A stretch of DNA of 62,365 bases. It comes from a virus. Position 1 is the first letter of the stretch, and each line of letters begins with the position of its first letter. Location: positions 1-62,365 of IMG/VR virus record IMGVR_UViG_3300044632_002565; one strand, 5' to 3'. Positions 61,756 to 62,365 of this stretch are shown piece by piece. The position numbers and the translations under genes were made by a program. The notes below the pieces were generated by a model. That model had not been told where the DNA came from. It did not search any database and saw only the letters and a list, made by a program, of their open reading frames with translations.

Positions 61756-61856
61756 TACCTTTTTAAAACTATGTTATTAGCCGTAATTCTTTTGTTTGTT
61801 TTTCTGCCAGATTTTTTACTTCTCATAGGTTTGAAAAACTTTTTTGTTCTAGCCAT
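61746..61856 (-). CDS. Small very basic protein (36 aa)
   Basis: ATG 61856 to TAA 61746. 'MARTKKFFKPMRSKKSGRKT' then 'NKRITANNIV': about 40 percent Lys/Arg. It resembles the peptide at 51942 in design (Met-Ala start, K/R/G/S-rich), suggesting nucleic-acid binding or a minor virion component. A TATTTATT motif lies upstream. Confidence 0.6.
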   Translation of the reverse strand: MARTKKFFKPMRSKKSGRKTNKRITANNIVLKRYLG

Positions 61857-61887
61857 GATGTATTTTATAATAAATACATCATTTCAA

Positions 61888-62103
61888 CTATCCATTCATT
61901 TCACTTAGAAAATCGTGAATAATTTCTCTACATTCTTCTTCACTGGCTTCGTCTCCGTCCCACATCATGTCAGAACTATCTGCGGTCCAATCATCCCATT
62001 CATCCCAATTTGCAACAATTGTAAATTTTTTTCCATCCTTAGTCTCTCCATTAAACCAAACGGTTTTGGATATTGTTTTAGCTGATTCGTAATCGATGTA
62101 CAT
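61888..62103 (-). CDS. Small acidic protein
   Basis: 71 residues from the ATG at 62103; a TTG five codons earlier is possible. 'ESAKTISKTVWFNGETKDGK', then an Asp/Trp-rich stretch 'NWDEWDDWTADSSDMMWDGD' and an acidic helix. No family recognised. Confidence 0.55.
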   Translation of the reverse strand: MYIDYESAKTISKTVWFNGETKDGKKFTIVANWDEWDDWTADSSDMMWDGDEASEEECREIIHDFLSEMNG

Positions 62104-62148
62104 AAGTTTTTTTTTCAAAAATAAGAATTTTTAATTTATTGGTAAAGT

Positions 62149-62365
62149 TTATTCAATATTTAGTTTATTTTCAGAATATCCCGAATTTTCCCAAACAATT
62201 CTTATTTTCTTTCTATCTTCGGAATGTAAATATCCATGATTAAACATAGACAAAGATATCCAAAAATTTCTTTTAGAATTTATTGAACCTCTAATCGCCC
62301 TCACTCTATCACCAAGGGTTTTTTTTATATTTTTTTTTATTAAAGGAAAATCTTTTTTAATCCAT
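62149..62365 (-). CDS. Unknown protein, 5' end cut by the window edge
   Basis: The frame is open to the right edge; the last 72 residues are seen: basic 'KKDFPLIKKNIKKTLGDRVR', 'FWISLSMFNHGYLHSEDRKK', end 'SENKLNIE'. No family recognised. Confidence 0.55.
   Translation of the reverse strand, partial: WIKKDFPLIKKNIKKTLGDRVRAIRGSINSKRNFWISLSMFNHGYLHSEDRKKIRIVWENSGYSENKLNIE

Overview
The window reads as part of a large, AT-rich genome of a tailed phage (jumbo type) that infects a member of the Bacteroidota. The phage signs are: densely packed small genes on both strands; 13 tRNA genes interleaved with protein genes; a GH19 endolysin and a holin-like protein; several small proteins of types familiar from phages; and many proteins with short N-terminal leaders resembling T4-type prohead-protease/packaging signals. 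The Bacteroidota signs are: promoters of the form TTTG-N18/20-TAnnTTTG; start codons preceded by A/T-rich sequence rather than Shine-Dalgarno sites; a type IX secretion sorting domain; an Oar-like TonB-dependent receptor; and DUF2452. No terminase, portal, major capsid or polymerase gene is in the window, so the phage call rests on the features above. TAA, TAG and TGA all act as stops (standard code).

Layout. 1-2.1 kb: tail of a TonB-dependent receptor, a secreted protein, PspC and small membrane proteins, tRNA-Arg. 2.1-5.8 kb: a 'WCT-motif' protein, a translationally coupled small-gene string (HAD phosphatase, DUF2061), an M15-like peptidase, a lipoprotein. 5.9-11.5 kb (minus strand): ten tRNA genes punctuated by genes for a SnoaL-like protein, an RNA-repair type HAD, a glycosyltransferase-like protein, a sulfotransferase, and DUF6878- and DUF6915-like proteins. 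11.5-18.2 kb: an AT-hook protein, then an HNH nuclease / two carbamoyltransferases operon and ClpP. 18.2-24.9 kb (minus): a five-gene operon of very large tagged proteins, probably virion or ejected. 25-31.8 kb: two 2OG-Fe(II) oxygenases, a GT17 glycosyltransferase, a repeat-rich acidic protein, thymidylate synthase. 31.7-37.7 kb: more tagged proteins, tRNA-Ser, a second WCT protein, a cupin, and a polyphosphate kinase 2 that also carries the leader. 37.7-45.5 kb (plus): exported surface proteins (CsgG-like, cohesin/T9SS-sorted, beta-barrel, C-type lectin), then endolysin. 45.6-52 kb: small conserved genes, metallophosphoesterase, cREC domain, PD-(D/E)XK-like nuclease, holin, an unusual tRNA-Phe. 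52-62 kb: DUF2452, second sulfotransferase, secreted DRGH nuclease, IscU and IscA, cyclophilin, further tagged proteins including a WCT-MORN fusion, and a gene cut by the right edge.

How the parts may work together. Two promoter classes are visible. Host-type promoters sit before metabolic and early genes, some placed so that the mRNA would be almost leaderless. A TATTTATA motif sits just upstream of the tagged genes, holin, endolysin and the exported-protein operon and may be a phage late promoter. The main hypothesis from this window is that about 15 proteins with short amphipathic leaders, several ending in a [LI]xE|Q/A/G-like cleavage site, are co-packaged in the head and delivered at infection. 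They include PPK2, an AT-hook protein, an M15 peptidase and two of the WCT-motif proteins. Domain family names are from sequence memory, not from a database search.
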